Part shown: piece after piece, positions 33,741-45,603 of the stretch | How positions within the stretch are numbered: the first letter of the stretch is position 1 | Layout of the letters: each line of letters opens with the position of its first letter | Assembly (NCBI RefSeq): GCF_023065955.2 | Contig: NW_026622986.1 | Coordinates: 12,611,848-12,675,847, forward strand | DNA: 64,000 nucleotides | Source of the DNA: Ursus arctos | Taxonomy: Eukaryota > Chordata > Mammalia > Carnivora > Ursidae | Direction of reading: 5' to 3' | Position numbers and translations under genes: made by a program | Notes under the pieces: model-generated | The model's database searches: none | What the model was told of the DNA's origin: nothing | Seen by the model: only the letters and a program-made list of their open reading frames with translations

Positions 33741-34530
33741 AAATGTTTTTTAAAAAGATATTAGTCTGGAGTAAACAGATATTACTTCAAGCAGATGCGG
33801 GGCTGGGGAGGACAAAAAGGGGAAGAGGAGACAAGGTTTCTAGATAATTTCAATATGGCTTATAGGGGAACCAATAGACAACAGCCAAATAAAGAGGCAA
33901 CACATTGTGCATTCCTGCCTTCGTTCACATTATTCCCTCAGTCTGGGAAGAATCTCCCATTCTTCCTTGCTCTAGAGAGCAGTAGCTCATGGATAGTGTT
34001 ACAACAATAACCTTCTTCATGAGGTTTTTGTGGGGGTTAAATAAAATGTATGTACTGCACTTAGCATGGTGCTTTGCATCCAAAAAGCTTTTCAACAATC
34101 TTGTTCTTGTAGTGATGCTGGTAATTACATATGACTTCTACAAGTCAGCTTTGTCGCCCTCCTCTGAATTCCCCAACTACTTGCTCTTGGTCAGTAGTGT
34201 TCATGGGCACTTATCTAACAGGTTCAGGCTGGAAATAGCATCTTTTGCATTTTCTTCTGCTCAACCCATGTAGATTATGAACAGTCTGTTTCTTATCCTT
34301 CTATGTTCTCTCTCTCCCTTCTGTCCCCACACACCCCTAACAAAATTCTGCAGTCTCCATTGGTGTCCTACAAGTAGAAGGCACTCCATCCATACTGTCA
34401 CTGGATCTTCCCCTGGTGTGTGGTGTGATTCTAGGCAAGACAACACCGTCAGCTGAGAAATAGGGGGAGGGGGGTGCCTACTTGATCTCTAAGGAAGAGT
34501 AGGTGGTTTAAGATTACAGGTTTATACTGC
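33741..34530. other. Intergenic spacer between two L1 ends
   Basis: A GAGGTTTTTGTGGGGGTTAA segment with TTAGCATGGTGCTTTGC near 34020-34090 resembles a sense MIR. Nothing else is identifiable and no gene is seen. Confidence 0.45.
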
Positions 34531-34532
34531 TG

Positions 34533-35862
34533 AATGGAAGAAGATATTTGCAAATGATATATCTGATAAAGGGTGAATATCCAAAATATATAAAGAACTT
34601 ATACAACCCAACACCAAGAAAATCAAATAATCTGATTAAAAATAGGCAGGGGAGCTGAATAGACAATTTTTCAAAGAAGACCTACATATGGCCAACAGGC
34701 ATTTGAAAAGGTGCTCACTATCACTCATCTGGGAAATACAAATCAAGACCATAATGGGGTATCATCTTACCTGCATAAAAATAGCTAGAATAAAAAAGGT
34801 AAGAAACAAGTGTTGGCGAAGATGTGGAGAAAAAGGAACCCTCGTGCACTGTTGGTGGGAATATCAATTGGTGCAGCCACTGTGGAAAACAGTATGGAGG
34901 CTCTGCAAAATATTTTATTTTAAAGATTTTATTTATTTATTTGATAGAGAAGAGAGAACACAAGCAGGAGGAGCAGCAGAGGGAGAGGAAGACACAGACT
35001 CCCCACTGAGCAGAGACCCCCCCCCGCCCCCGTTGGGGCTCAATCCCAGAACTCTGAGATCATGACCTGAGCTGAAGGCAGACGCTTAACTGACTGAGCC
35101 ACCCAGGCACCCAAAATATTTTTTTAAAAAAAGAAATACCATATGATCCAGTAATTCCACTGCTGGGTATTTACCAAAGAAAACAAAAACACTAATTTGA
35201 AAAGATACATGCACCTCTCTGTTTATAGCAGCATTATTTACGAGAGCCATGATATGGACGCGACCCAAGCGCCCATCGAGAGATGAATGGATAAAGGTGT
35301 GGTGTATTTGTAGATAGATATAGATGTGGTATATATATAGAATAGACAAAGATACACACACACACAATGGAATACTACTCAGCCATAAGAAAATATGAGA
35401 GCTTGTCATTTGCAACAACATGGATGGACCTAGAGAGTATTATGCTAAGAGAAATATGTCAGACAAATATTATATGAGAGAGACAAATACTATATATACT
35501 TATATGTGGAATCTAAAAAATAAAACAAAACAAATGAGTAAACACAAACATAAAGCAGAAACAGACCCACAAATACAGAGAACAAACTGATGGTTGCCAG
35601 AGGAGAGAAGAGGGTAGGAGATGGGCAAAATGGGTGAAGGGGAGGGGGAGATACAGGCTTCCATTATGAAGTGAATAGGTCTTGGGAATAAAAGGTAGAG
35701 CATAGAGAATATAGTCCATAGTAGTGTAGTGACACTGTATGGTGACAGATGGGCTACACTTGCAGTGAGCATAGCATAACATATAAACTTGTCTACGTTG
35801 TACACCTGATATTAATGTAACATTGTGTGTCAACTATACTTCAATTTTAGAAATAAGTAAGT
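34533..35862 (+). mobile_element. Second LINE-1 3' end, sense, split by a SINE
   Basis: The element starts GGAAGAAGATATTTGCAAAT, continues through CACTATCACTCATCTGGGAA and CAGCCACTGTGGAAAACAGT, is interrupted at 34917-35111 by a SINE, and resumes at AAAGAAATACCATATGATCC. It ends TCAACTATACTTCAATTTTA at about 35,848. It is diverged, 5'-truncated and older than the SINE within it. Confidence 0.93.
34917..35111 (-). mobile_element. SINEC, antisense, inserted in an L1 3' end
   Basis: AAAGATTTTATTTATTTATT, a C-run and the head TGAGCCACCCAGGCACCC identify the element. CAAAATATTTT occurs at both edges (34906 and 35112), a target-site duplication in the host L1. Confidence 0.93.
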
Positions 35863-35863
35863 A

Positions 35864-35995
35864 GGGGGTGCCTGGCTGGCTCAGCTAGTAGAACCTGTGA
35901 CTCTTGATCTCAGGGTTGTGAGTTCAAGCCCCACCATTGGGCATGGATCCTACTTAAAAAGTTTTTTAAAAATCAAATATATAATAAATAAAAGG
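35864..35995 (+). mobile_element. Short SINEC, sense
   Basis: GGGTGCCTGGCTGGCTCAGC, then CTTGATCTCAGGGTTGTGAG, TTCAAGCCCCACCATTGGGC and an A-rich tail. This short form keeps tRNA-like A and B box regions, with a GTTCAAGCCCC B box. It abuts the 3' end of the preceding L1. Confidence 0.85.
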
Positions 35996-36135
35996 CCTAA
36001 GTGAAAAAAAAGATTACAGGTTTATAAATCTGGAAGGCCTTTAAGATGCATTAATTAATTCAGCTAACTTTTATTGAGGAGCTGCTAGATGTTTTCATAT
36101 TTTCATTTTTTCATATTTAAAATATTTTTTATCTT

Positions 36136-36320
36136 TTTAAAAAGATTTTATTTATTCATTTGACAGAGAAAGAGTACAAGCAGGGAGAAAGGCAGAGGGA
36201 GAAGGAGAAGCAGACTCCCCGTTGAGTGGGGAGCCCAATACGGGACTTGATCCCAGGACCCTGAGATCATGACCTGAGCCAAAGGCAGTCACTCAACTGA
36301 CTGAGCCACCCAGGTGCCCG
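36136..36320 (-). mobile_element. SINEC, antisense
   Basis: AAAGATTTTATTTATTCATT, then GACTCCCCGTTGAGTGGGGA, CCTGAGATCATGACCTGAGC and GACTGAGCCACCCAGGTGCC. It is immediately followed by another SINEC in the same orientation. Confidence 0.93.
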
Positions 36321-36324
36321 TATT

Positions 36325-36530
36325 TCTTTTAAAGATTTATTTATTTGAGAGAGAGAGAGAGAGAGAGAATAAGCAAGGGGAGGGGCCAAGGGAGAGGGAA
36401 AGAGAAACCCTGGCAGACTCCATGCTGAGCGCGGAGCTGGATGCAGGGCCCAACCCCACCACCCCAAGTTCATGACCTGAGCCAAAACCAAGAGCAGGAC
36501 GTTCAAATGACGTGGTACCCAGGAGCCTCC
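36325..36530 (-). mobile_element. SINEC, antisense, second of a tandem pair
   Basis: AAAGATTTATTTATTTGAGA, a (GA)n run, GGCAGACTCCATGCTGAGCG, CAAGTTCATGACCTGAGCC and a diverged head GGTACCCAGGAGCCTCC. This is a more diverged, older subfamily than its neighbour. Confidence 0.88.
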
Positions 36531-36539
36531 AGATGCTTT

Positions 36540-36640
36540 TGCATATTAATCCAGCACCTTCATTTAACAGATGGGAAAATTGAGACTCAGAGAAGTTTAG
36601 CCATTTTCCAAAGTCAGTGGATTCACAGAAAAGCAGCACT
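36540..36640 (-). repeat. MIR remnant, antisense
   Basis: TTTAACAGATGGGAAAATTG, AGACTCAGAGAAGTTTAG and CCATTTTCCAAAGTCA match the conserved 3' half of MIR in reverse complement. Confidence 0.6.
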
Positions 36641-36689
36641 TTGCGATGGTGGCTGGACACTGCCACCATGCTAGACTGCCTGAATTCCT

Positions 36690-37020
36690 CCGGTCTACCA
36701 TATCTCCCTACCTACATCTCCTACCTGCATTGTTACCACTCTCGCCCAGACTCGATGCCACCTGGCCTTTTCTGAGTCCTGCCTCAGGACCTTTGCCCAT
36801 GCTATTCCCGCTACTGAGAACTCGCTGTCCCCAGAATTCACAGCTGGCTCTTTGTTCTCAGTCAGGCTGGGCTCCAATACCACCTCCTTGGCAAAGCTCT
36901 CCCAGACCAGCTGATATGAATTTCTTCACTCTTTATCATGCCATTTCATTTAATCTTTTCATAACAATGTTCTCATCATTTATTTCTCACAAACTTCTAA
37001 AATGCCTCAGTGGGAGATAA
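36690..37020. repeat. L2-like ancient repeat
   Basis: CAGGACCTTTGCCCATGCTA, a TTCCCGCTACTGAGAACTCG block, CCTTGGCAAAGCTCTCCCAG and TTCTCATCATTTATTTCTCA follow the order seen in L2 3' regions. Boundaries are uncertain. Confidence 0.45.
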
Positions 37021-37904
37021 CAGTGCAAACCATTGCCTATCCACAGAAATGTGTGATTCAAAAACAGAATTTTGGGGGAGTTAAGATGGCGGAGGAGTAG
37101 GAGACACCTTTTTCAGCCGGTCCCCCGAGTCGAGCTGGATAGGTACCAGACCAGCCTAAACAACCACGGAATCAGCCTGAGACGCAGGAAGACGCATCTG
37201 GATCTCTACAAATGAACATCTCCAGCGCTGAGTATTGAGGTACGAAGCGGGGAGCCGTGAAGCCGAGCAAAGATATCGGAAGATTAACGGAAGGGGGAGG
37301 GAGCCACCTAGTTCGGGCGCCGAGAAGCGGTAGCCACTTGCACGGGGGAGGTGGCGGACTCACAGACCGGCACCCGTGAGAGAGCGGACTGAGACCATGA
37401 GCCGGGGAACCTGCGCGACCAGACTGAAACGGAGCTCCGGTGCGCTCACTGGAACCAGACTGAGACCGGGAGCTCCAGGAGCGCGCGGGGTTGGCTGGCG
37501 GTGTTAGAAACACAAAGGACAGAGACGCGCGGGCCCTGGAAGTGAGGGCTGGGACGCCGGGTGTGGGGCGCACATCCCGGGATGCTGCAGGGTTGAGCAG
37601 CACCAACAGCAACAGAGTTAAAGTGGCCAGAACATTAGTAGAGAACGGGCCGCAATCCCTCTGTTCTGTGACAGAGGCTGAAATTCAGCCGCTGCTGCTC
37701 TGACTCTCAGAAGAGGCACAGCAAACCGCCAGGGAAAGCTGCCAGAGAACAAAAGCCTGGAAATACCGGATCACAGCGTGCCCATCCCCATCCCCCCTCG
37801 CAGGGGACACGGAGACTCTACCCAAACAGGGTTGCCTGAGTATCGGCGCGGCAGGCCCCTCCCCCAGAACACAGAAGGCAGGCTGAAAAATCAAGAAGCC
37901 CACA

Positions 37905-38096
37905 ACCCGAGGTGCCTGGGTGTCTCAGTCATTGAGCGCCTGTCTCCGGCTTAGGGCGTGATCCCGACGTTCCGGAAAGGAGTCCCTCATCGGGCTCCTC
38001 CGCTGGGAGCCTGCTTCTTCCTCTCCCACTCCCCTGCTTCTGTTCCCTCTCTCGCTGGTTGGCTGCCACATAAATAAATAAATAAAATCTTTAAAG
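37905..38096 (+). mobile_element. SINEC in the L1 5' UTR, sense, with target-site duplication
   Basis: GGTGCCTGGGTGTCTCAGTC starts the element and AAATAAATAAATAAAATCTT ends it. AAGAAGCCCACA occurs at 37893-37904 and 38097-38108. The insertion lies 100 bases upstream of the L1 ORF1 start, in L1 5' UTR. Confidence 0.93.
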
Positions 38097-38198
38097 AAGA
38101 AGCCCACATCCCTAAGATCCCTATAAAACAAGGGGCACGGCCTGGGACCCAGTCAATAATTTGGGCTCTGGAGAACCCCGCAACCTCTCCTCATCAGA

Positions 38199-39005
38199 AT
38201 GACAAGAAGGAGAAGCCCCCCCCCAGCAAAGAAAAGACAGTGAGTCTGTGGCCTCTGCCACAGAAATAATGGATATGGATGTAACCAAATTATCAGAAAT
38301 GGAATTAAGAGTAACGATGGTCAAAATGATGAGTAGAATTGAAAAAACTATTAACGAAAAGGTTACTGAGAATATAGAATCCCTAAGGACAGAAATGAGA
38401 GCGAATCTGACAGAAATTAAAAATCCTATGAGACAAATGCAGGCAAAACTAGAGCTCTGACTGCCAGGGTCACAGAAGCAGAGGAACGGGTTAGTGAATT
38501 GGAGGATGGGTTAATAGAGGAAAAAATGAAAATAGAAGATGGTCTTAAAAAAATCCACGCCCACGAATGTAGGTTACGGGAGATTACTGACTCAGTAAAA
38601 CGATCCAATGTTAGAATCATCGGCATCCCCGAGGGGGTGGAGAAAAACAGAGGTCTAGAAGAGATATTTGAACAAATTGTAGCTGAAAACTTCCCTAATC
38701 TAGCAAGGGAAACAAACATTCGTGTCCAAGAGGCAGAGAGGACCCCTCCCAAGCTCAACCACGACAAACCTACGCCACGTCACGTCATAGTGCATTTCGC
38801 AAATATTAGATGCAAGGATACAGTATTGAAAGCGGCCAGGGCAAAGAAATTTCTCACGTACCAAGGCAAAGGCATCAGAATTACATCAGACTTGTCTACA
38901 CAGACCTGGAATGAGAGAAAGGTTGGGGGACCATATTTAAAGCTCTTTCAGAGAAAAACATGCAGCCAAGGATCCTTTATCCAGCAAGGCTGTCATTCAG
39001 AATAG
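38199..39005 (+). pseudogene. L1 ORF1 (nucleic-acid chaperone), broken
   Basis: ORF1p is the RNA-binding trimeric chaperone of L1. The ATG at 38,199 opens MTRRRS, then a run of ten C bases shifts the frame. The coiled-coil part (VTKLSEMELRVTMVKMMSRI) is in a second frame to a stop at 38,460. The RRM and C-terminal domain is in a third frame from about 38,470 (RSNVRIIGIPEGVEKNRGLE, LIPRHVIVHF-like and VLKAARAKKFLTYQGKGIRI) to 39,005, followed by further broken C-terminal sequence. At least two frameshifts, so non-functional. Confidence 0.9.
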
Positions 39006-39172
39006 ATGGAGAAATAAAGACATTTCAGAATCGCCAGTCACTAACCAATTTCGTAACCATGAAACCAGCCCTACAGGAGATATTACGGGGGGTTCTATAA
39101 AAGTAAAAAGGCCCCAAGAGTGATACAGAAGAGAAAGTCACAGCCAATACAAACAAAGACTTTACTGGCAAC

Positions 39173-42100
39173 ATGGCATCATTAAAATCATATCTCTCAG
39201 TACTCAGTCTTAATGTGAATGGCTTAAATGCTCCCATAAACGCCACAGGGTTGCAGATTGGATAAAAAGAAATGACCCATCCATTTGCTGTCTACAAGAG
39301 ACTCATTTCGAGCCCAAAGATGCATTCAGACTGAGAGTAAGGGGATGGAGTACCATCTTTCATGCAAATGGACCTCAAAAGAAAGCTGGGGTACCAATTC
39401 TCATATCAGATAAATTGGATTTTAAACTACAGACTATAGTTAGAGACGCAGAAGGGCACTATATTATTCTTAAAGGAAGTATTCAACAAGTGGATATGAC
39501 AATTATAAATATATATGCCCCCAACAGGGGAGCAGCAAGATACACAAGCCAACTCTTAACCAGAATAAAGAGACATATAGATAAAAATACGTTAATAATA
39601 GGGGACCTCAACACTCCACTATCAGCAATAGACAGAACACCCTGGCAAAAACTAAGCAAAGAATCAAAGGCTTTGAATGCCATACTCGACGAGTTAGACC
39701 TCATAGATATATATAGAACACTACACCCCAGAACCAAAGAATACTCATTCTATTCTAATGCCCATGGAACATTCTCAAGAATAGACCATGTTCTGGGACA
39801 CAAAACAGGTCTCAACCGATACCAAAAGATTGAAATTATCCCCTGCATATTCTCAGACCACAACGCTCTGAAATTTTTCCACAAGGAAAAATTTGGAAGA
39901 AACTCAAACACTTAGAGACTAAGAACCATCCTGCTCAGGAATGACTCGATAAACCAGGAAATCAAAAATAAAATTAAACAATTTATGGAGACCAATGAGA
40001 ATGAAAATACAACAGTCCAGGGGCGCCTGGGTGGCACAGCGGTTAAGCGTCTACCTTTGGCTCAGGGCGTGATCCCGGCATTATGGGATCGAGCCCCACA
40101 TCAGGCTCCTCCACTGGGAGCCTGCTTCTTCCTCTCCCACTCCCCCTGCTTGTGTTCCCTTCTCTCACTGGCTGTCTCTATCTCTGTTAAATAAATAAAT
40201 AAAATCTTTAAAAAAAAAAAAATACAACAGCCCAAAACCTATGGGATACTGCAAAGGCAGTCCTAAGGGGGAAATACATAGCCATCCAAGCCTCACTCAA
40301 AAGAATAGAAAAATCTAAAATGCAGTTTTTATATTCTCACTTCAAGAAGCTGGAACAGCAACAGAGGGACAGGCCTAATCCACGCACGAGGAAGCAGTTG
40401 ACCAAGATTAGAGCAGAAATCGATGAATTAGAAACCAGGAGTACAGTAGAGCAGATCAACAGAACTAGAAGCTGGTTCTTTGAGAGAATCAATAAAATTG
40501 ACAGACCACTGGCAAGACTTATCCAAAAGAAAAGAGAAAGGACCCAGATCATTAAAATTATGAACGAAAAAGGAGAGGTCACGAACAACACCACTGAAAT
40601 TGGAAGGATTATTAGGAATTTTTATCAACAGCTATATGCCAATAAACTAAGCAATCTGGAAGAGATGGAATCCTTCCTGGAAACCTATAAACTACCAAGA
40701 TTGTAACCGGAAGAAATTGATTTCTTAAACAGGCCAATTAATTATGAAGAAATTGAGTCAGTGATAAACAACCTTCCAAATAACAAAACTCCAGGCCCGG
40801 ATGGTTTTCCTGGGGTATTCTACCCAACATTCAAAGAAAAAATAATACCTATTCTCCTAAAGCTATTTCAAAAAATAGGAACAGAAGGAAAGCTACCAAA
40901 CTCATTCTATGAGGCCAATATTACCTTGATCCCCAAACCAGGCAAAGACCCCATCAAAAAGGAGAATTACAGACCGATTTCCCTAATGAATATGGACGCC
41001 AAAATCCTCAACAAGATACTTGCTAATAAAATCCAACAGTTCATTAAAAGGATTATCCATCACGATCAAGTGGGATTCATACCTGGGAAGCAAGCGTGGT
41101 TCAATATTCGCAAATCAATCAGCGTGATACATTATATCAACAAGAAAAGACTCAGGAACCATATGATCCTCTCAATCAATGCCGAAAAAGCGTTTGACAA
41201 AATACAGCATCCTTTCCTGATTAAAACCCTTCAGAGTGTAGGAATAGAAGGTACATTTCTCAATCTCATAACAGCCATCTATGAAAAGCCTACTGCAAAT
41301 ATTATTCTCAATGGGGAAAAGCTGGAAGCCTTTCCCTTAAGATCAGGAACTCGGCAAGGATGCCCACTCTCGCCACTATTAGTCAACATAGTACTAGAAG
41401 TCCTTGCAACAGCAATCAGACGACGAAAAGGATCAAAGGTATTCAAATCGGCAAAGAAGAAGTCAAAATGTCTCTCTTCGCAGATGACATGATACTCTAT
41501 ATGGAAAACCCAAAAGAAGCCACTCCCAAACTATTAGAAGTTATAGAGCAATTCAGTAATGTGGCGGGATACAAAATCAATGCTCAGAAATCAGTTGCAT
41601 TTCTGTACACGAATAACGAGAACGAAGAAAGAGAAATTAGGGAATCCATCCCATTTACAATAGCACTAAAAACCATACGTTACCTTGGAATTAACTTAAC
41701 CAGAGATGTAAAGGACCTATATTCTAGAAACTATAAATCACTCTTGAAAGACATTGAGGAAGACATAAAAAGATGGAAAGATATTCCATGCTCATGGATC
41801 AGAAGAATTAACATAGTTAAGATGTCCATGCTACCCAGAGCAATCTACACTTTCAATGCTATCCCGATCAAAATACCGAGGACATTTTTCAAAGAACTGG
41901 AACAAATAGTCCTTAAATTTGTATGGAACCAGAAAAGACCCCGAATCTCCAAGGAACTGTTGAAAAGGAAAAACAAAGCTGGGGGCATCACAATGCCGGA
42001 TTTCGAGCTGTACTACAGAGCTGTGATCACAAAGACAGCATGGTACTGGCACAAAAACAGACACATAGACCAATGGAACAGAATAGAGAGCCCAGAAATG

Positions 42101-43207
42101 GACCGTCGGCTCTTTGGGCAACTAATATTTGATAAAGCAGGAAAAAACATCCGGTGGGAAAAAGACAGTCTCTTCAATAAATGGTGCTGGGAAAATTGGA
42201 CAGCTACGTGCAAAAGAATGAAACTTGACCACTATCTCACACCATACACAAAAATAAACTCCAAATGGATGAAAGACCTCAATGTGAGACAGGAATCCAT
42301 CAAAATTCTAGAGGAGAACATAGGCAGCAACCTCTACGACATCGGCCAAAGCAAACTTTTTCATGATACATCCCCAAAGGTAAGAGAGACAAAAGATAAA
42401 ATGAATTTATGGGACTTCATCAAGATTAAAAGTTTCTGCACAGCCAAGGAAACAGTCAGAAAAACTAAGAGGCAGCCCACGGAATGGGAGAAGATATTTG
42501 CAAATGACACTACAGATAAAGGACTGGTATCCAAGATCTACAAAGAACTTCTCAAACTCAATACACGAGAAACAAATAAACAAATCAAAAAATGGGCAGA
42601 AGATATGAACAGACACTTTTCCAATGAAGACATACAAATGGCTAACAGACACATGAAAAAATGTTCAAAATCATTAGCCATCAAGGAAATTCAAATCAAA
42701 ACCACACTGAGATACCACCTTACGCCAGTTAGAATGGCAAAAATAGACAAGGCAAGAAACAACAATTGTTGGAGAGGATGTGGAGAAAGGGGATCCCTCC
42801 TACATTGTTGGTGGGAATGCAAGTTGGTACAGCCACTCTGGAAAACACTGTGGAGGTCCCTTAAAACATTAAAAATTGAGCTACCCTATGATCCAGCCAT
42901 TGCACTACTGGGTGTTTACCCCAAAGATACAGACGTAGTGAAGAGAAGGGCCATATGCACCCCAATGTTCATAGCAGCAATGTCCACAATAGCTAAATCG
43001 TGGAAGGAGCCGAGATGCCCTTCAACAGATGACTGGATTAAGAAGTTGTGGTCCATATATACAATGGAATATTACTCAGCTATCAGAAAGAACAAGTTCT
43101 CAACATTTGCTACAACATGGACGGCACTGGAGGGGATAATGCTAAGTGAAATAAGTCAAGCAGAGAAAGACAACTATCATATGATTTCTCTCATCTATGG
43201 AACATAA
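39173..43207 (+). pseudogene. L1 ORF2 (endonuclease and reverse transcriptase), broken
   Basis: The ATG at 39,173 starts LSVLSLNVNGLNAPI of the endonuclease, which then loses frame near 39,240. Endonuclease motifs GDLNT (39601-39615) and SDHN (39853-39864) are readable. A SINE interrupts at 40,021. A stop at 40,704 and a frameshift near 41,440 split the reverse transcriptase. Its FADD catalytic motif lies at 41477-41488. From 41,360 one 615-codon frame runs to the natural end at 43,207 and includes the cysteine-rich motif [18 protein letters not shown] (about 42,766-42,819). Confidence 0.93.
40021..40220 (+). mobile_element. SINEC1-type SINE in L1 ORF2, sense, with target-site duplication
   Basis: Full-length young copy: GGGCGCCTGGGTGGCACAGC at the head and AAATAAATAAATAAAATCTT before the A tail. 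The L1 sequence AATACAACAG(T/C)CCA is duplicated at 40006-40019 and 40221-40234. It post-dates the host L1. Confidence 0.96.
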
Positions 43208-43507
43208 GAACTAGGATGATCGGTAGGGGAAGAAAGGGATAAAGAAAGGGGGGGTAATGAGAAGGGGGAATGAAACATGAGAGACTATGGACTCTGAGAA
43301 ACAAACTGAGGGCCACAGAGGGGAGGGGGGTGGGGGAATGGGATAGGCCGGTGATGGGTACTAAGGAGGGCACGTATTGCATGGTGCACTGGGTGTTATA
43401 CACAACTAACGAATCATCGAGCTTTACATCGGAAACCGGGGATGTACTGTATGGTGACTAACATAACATAATAAAAAATCATTATAAAAAAACCAAACCA
43501 GAATTTT

Positions 43508-45036
43508 CTCAGACTCTTTCATTGTCAAAATGAGAAAATTCATAGATGCATGTACAAGAAGAGGAACAGTATGCCCCATGCTAACATCCTGATGATACAC
43601 AATTCCTAAAGGCTATTTAATTGTGCCCGGCCCTATGTTAGCTCTTTCTCATCACCCCCACCTCAACTAGAGCTTAAAATTTTCTATTTCGTGATTCTTC
43701 ACATTTTAACGGGCTTCTTACACTCTGCTTTTATGAATTAGATTTTTTTTTGTTTAATTTAATATTTGAGCCAGCAAAAAGAACTGCTTCCTAGTCCACT
43801 TAGGTGAACACATCTAGCTCTAAAATTAAACCCAAGGCAATGTCCAGGTAACTCAGTTTTTACCATCTCAGGCAACACTGTCTGAGGTTCCACTGACGTT
43901 CTCCAATAGCAAGGCCAGCCAATGCCACCTTCTTTAATTTATTTGCCTATTAAAATACACATAGACAACTATATGTGGATATATACAAATATTCTATCTA
44001 CAGAGTTGCATACACTTGAATATAATTACATAGATAAAAGTGCACACACACAGCCACTAAAATTTAATGGACTTAGTGGTATAATAATAAAATTCAAATC
44101 AATTCAAATTCAAATATTTCAGTTATTGACACAAAATAAGAGTAAGCACTCACCGAACGCTCACTAGCTCAGAGCCCAAGTTTAAGGAGAACTGGAGGGG
44201 CTGATTTCCCAATAAGCAGGGGTACTATAAAAACAGTCCGTGATCATTGGCTGGTTAAGAGGCATAAATGTTTCTTTATGCCTATGAACGGGGAGGCCCA
44301 GAAAAGAAGGCCAGGAGCAGGGAGGCTGAGGAGAGTAACAGGTTCCCGGGAGAAACTGCACCACCGACGCACCCCCTTTGGCCACCATTCACCCTTCTCC
44401 CAACCCCTGAGCTACTGCTGTCTGAGGAAAATGTACAATAAAAATTGCTCTAAAAGAACTACAGATGGACAATCTCCTGCCGTGGCGACAGCAGATGATT
44501 GCATGGGAAAGGAAAGATGGGAGAAAACTGACGTGAGGGGCCAAGAGTGTGGATGGAAATAGCCCAAAGCCCGGGTGAGTGAACATGGCCCCCTCAGGTC
44601 TGCACGCCCCTCTGCTGAGGGACACCGGAGCTCTCTCTCCACACCCCGCTTGCCGAGTCCCCTCCCGGTAGCCCAATCGAAGGGAGCTACTCTCACTTGC
44701 CAAATCTCTCATTAGAAGACAACAGCTACTCAACACAAACCCTGACTCGGTTTCACCTCCCAACAAAGCCTTCCTCGCTTACCCTTAAGTAAACACACAG
44801 TGCTTGTAGACACTCGGTCCGTGCGATGCTCTCCAGCACGCATGCTGCTTTGGAAACGTTCTCTGTTTGTCATCTGTTTGTCCGTCATACTGTCAGGGCA
44901 GGGACAGGCCTCCTACTCACAGGCTTAGAGATCTACAAAGATGCCGAGAGATCAGCTGGTCCCTAGTTTCGCAAACCCTGGACCGGAGACTCAGGCAGAG
45001 TGAAGACCTCTCCAATCTGGGGCAAAATAGAGAAGA
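43508..45036. other. Intergenic spacer
   Basis: No gene, SINE or L1 recognised. A mixed stretch with an AATTCAAATC-type short direct repeat near 44,090-44,115, and more GC-rich sequence from 44,280 to 44,700. Open frames here are short and unlike any family I know. Confidence 0.5.
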
Positions 45037-45041
45037 TCAGG

Positions 45042-45598
45042 GTCGCAGGATTTCTCTGCCTTTAGGGCCCGCAGTTCTTGGTCACGCTGCTGTGAAGAAC
45101 GAAGAGGTAGACCGACAAAGAGTGGTGGGCAGCGAAGCAAATTTATTGATTAATGGTATAAAGCTCCCGGAGAGGGAGGGGGCCCGAGAGGGTTGCCCTT
45201 GGAGTTTCTAAGTTTAGGGGGTTTCTGAGCTCTTTTGCAGAACTATCTTAAGCAATCGGTGCGCTGAGTCGTGCCAGTAGGGGCTTTGGTCACGTATCTG
45301 TCTACATATTAGGTTGATGTCCACATGCTGATGGTCTTTTATGGCTGACATCTAGGGGCTTATGTCTTCACTGCCCCCTTGCCCGTGATAGTGACAAATG
45401 CTTTGTGGTTAATTGCCTTATTTTAGGACGTTTTGCAAAAGTCTTTTCTGCAAAGGCTGCAAAGCAGAATATTAATGCAGGCCTGTCTAAGCTGTAAAAC
45501 AGGATGTTAGTCCTGTTTTATGTTAGCCATCCTGACTCCATATTTTCTTGTTGGGGACCCTGGCCCTGACTACCTAACTGTCCAACTCACTCCTAACA
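45042..45598 (-). mobile_element. Solo LTR candidate of an endogenous retrovirus, antisense
   Basis: Read on the - strand the 557 bp segment starts TGTTAGGAGTGAGTTGG, has a TATA-like ATAAAAG (about 45,335-45,341), a poly(A) signal AATAAA (45147-45142) followed by a short U5-like region, and ends CCTGCGAC. The 5-base repeat TCAGG flanks it (45037-45041 and 45599-45603). This is the layout of a gammaretrovirus-like (ERV1) LTR. No internal viral gene is seen next to it. The terminal AC in place of CA lowers certainty. Confidence 0.6.
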
Positions 45599-45603
45599 TC
45601 AGG

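Larger units (their letters stand above)
37074..43490 (+). mobile_element. Full-length LINE-1 (carnivore/ursid type), sense, with target-site duplication
   Basis: This 6.4 kb element has all L1 parts in order: a GC-rich 5' UTR starting GGGGGAGTTAAGATGGCGG, ORF1 (from 38,199), ORF2 (from 39,173) and a 3' UTR ending ATAACATAATAAAAAATCAT. Flanking repeats CAGAATTTT lie at about 37,065-37,073 and 43,499-43,507. It has been damaged since insertion: a SINE lies at the 5' UTR/ORF1 boundary and another in ORF2, and both ORFs are broken by frameshifts and stops. The long intact C-terminal half of ORF2 shows it is not very old. It is not mobile in its present state. Confidence 0.95.

Noticed and set aside
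35864..35960. tRNA-like sequence with GTTCAAGCCCC B box
   Set aside because: It is the tRNA-derived head of a SINEC with an A-rich tail, not a functional tRNA gene.
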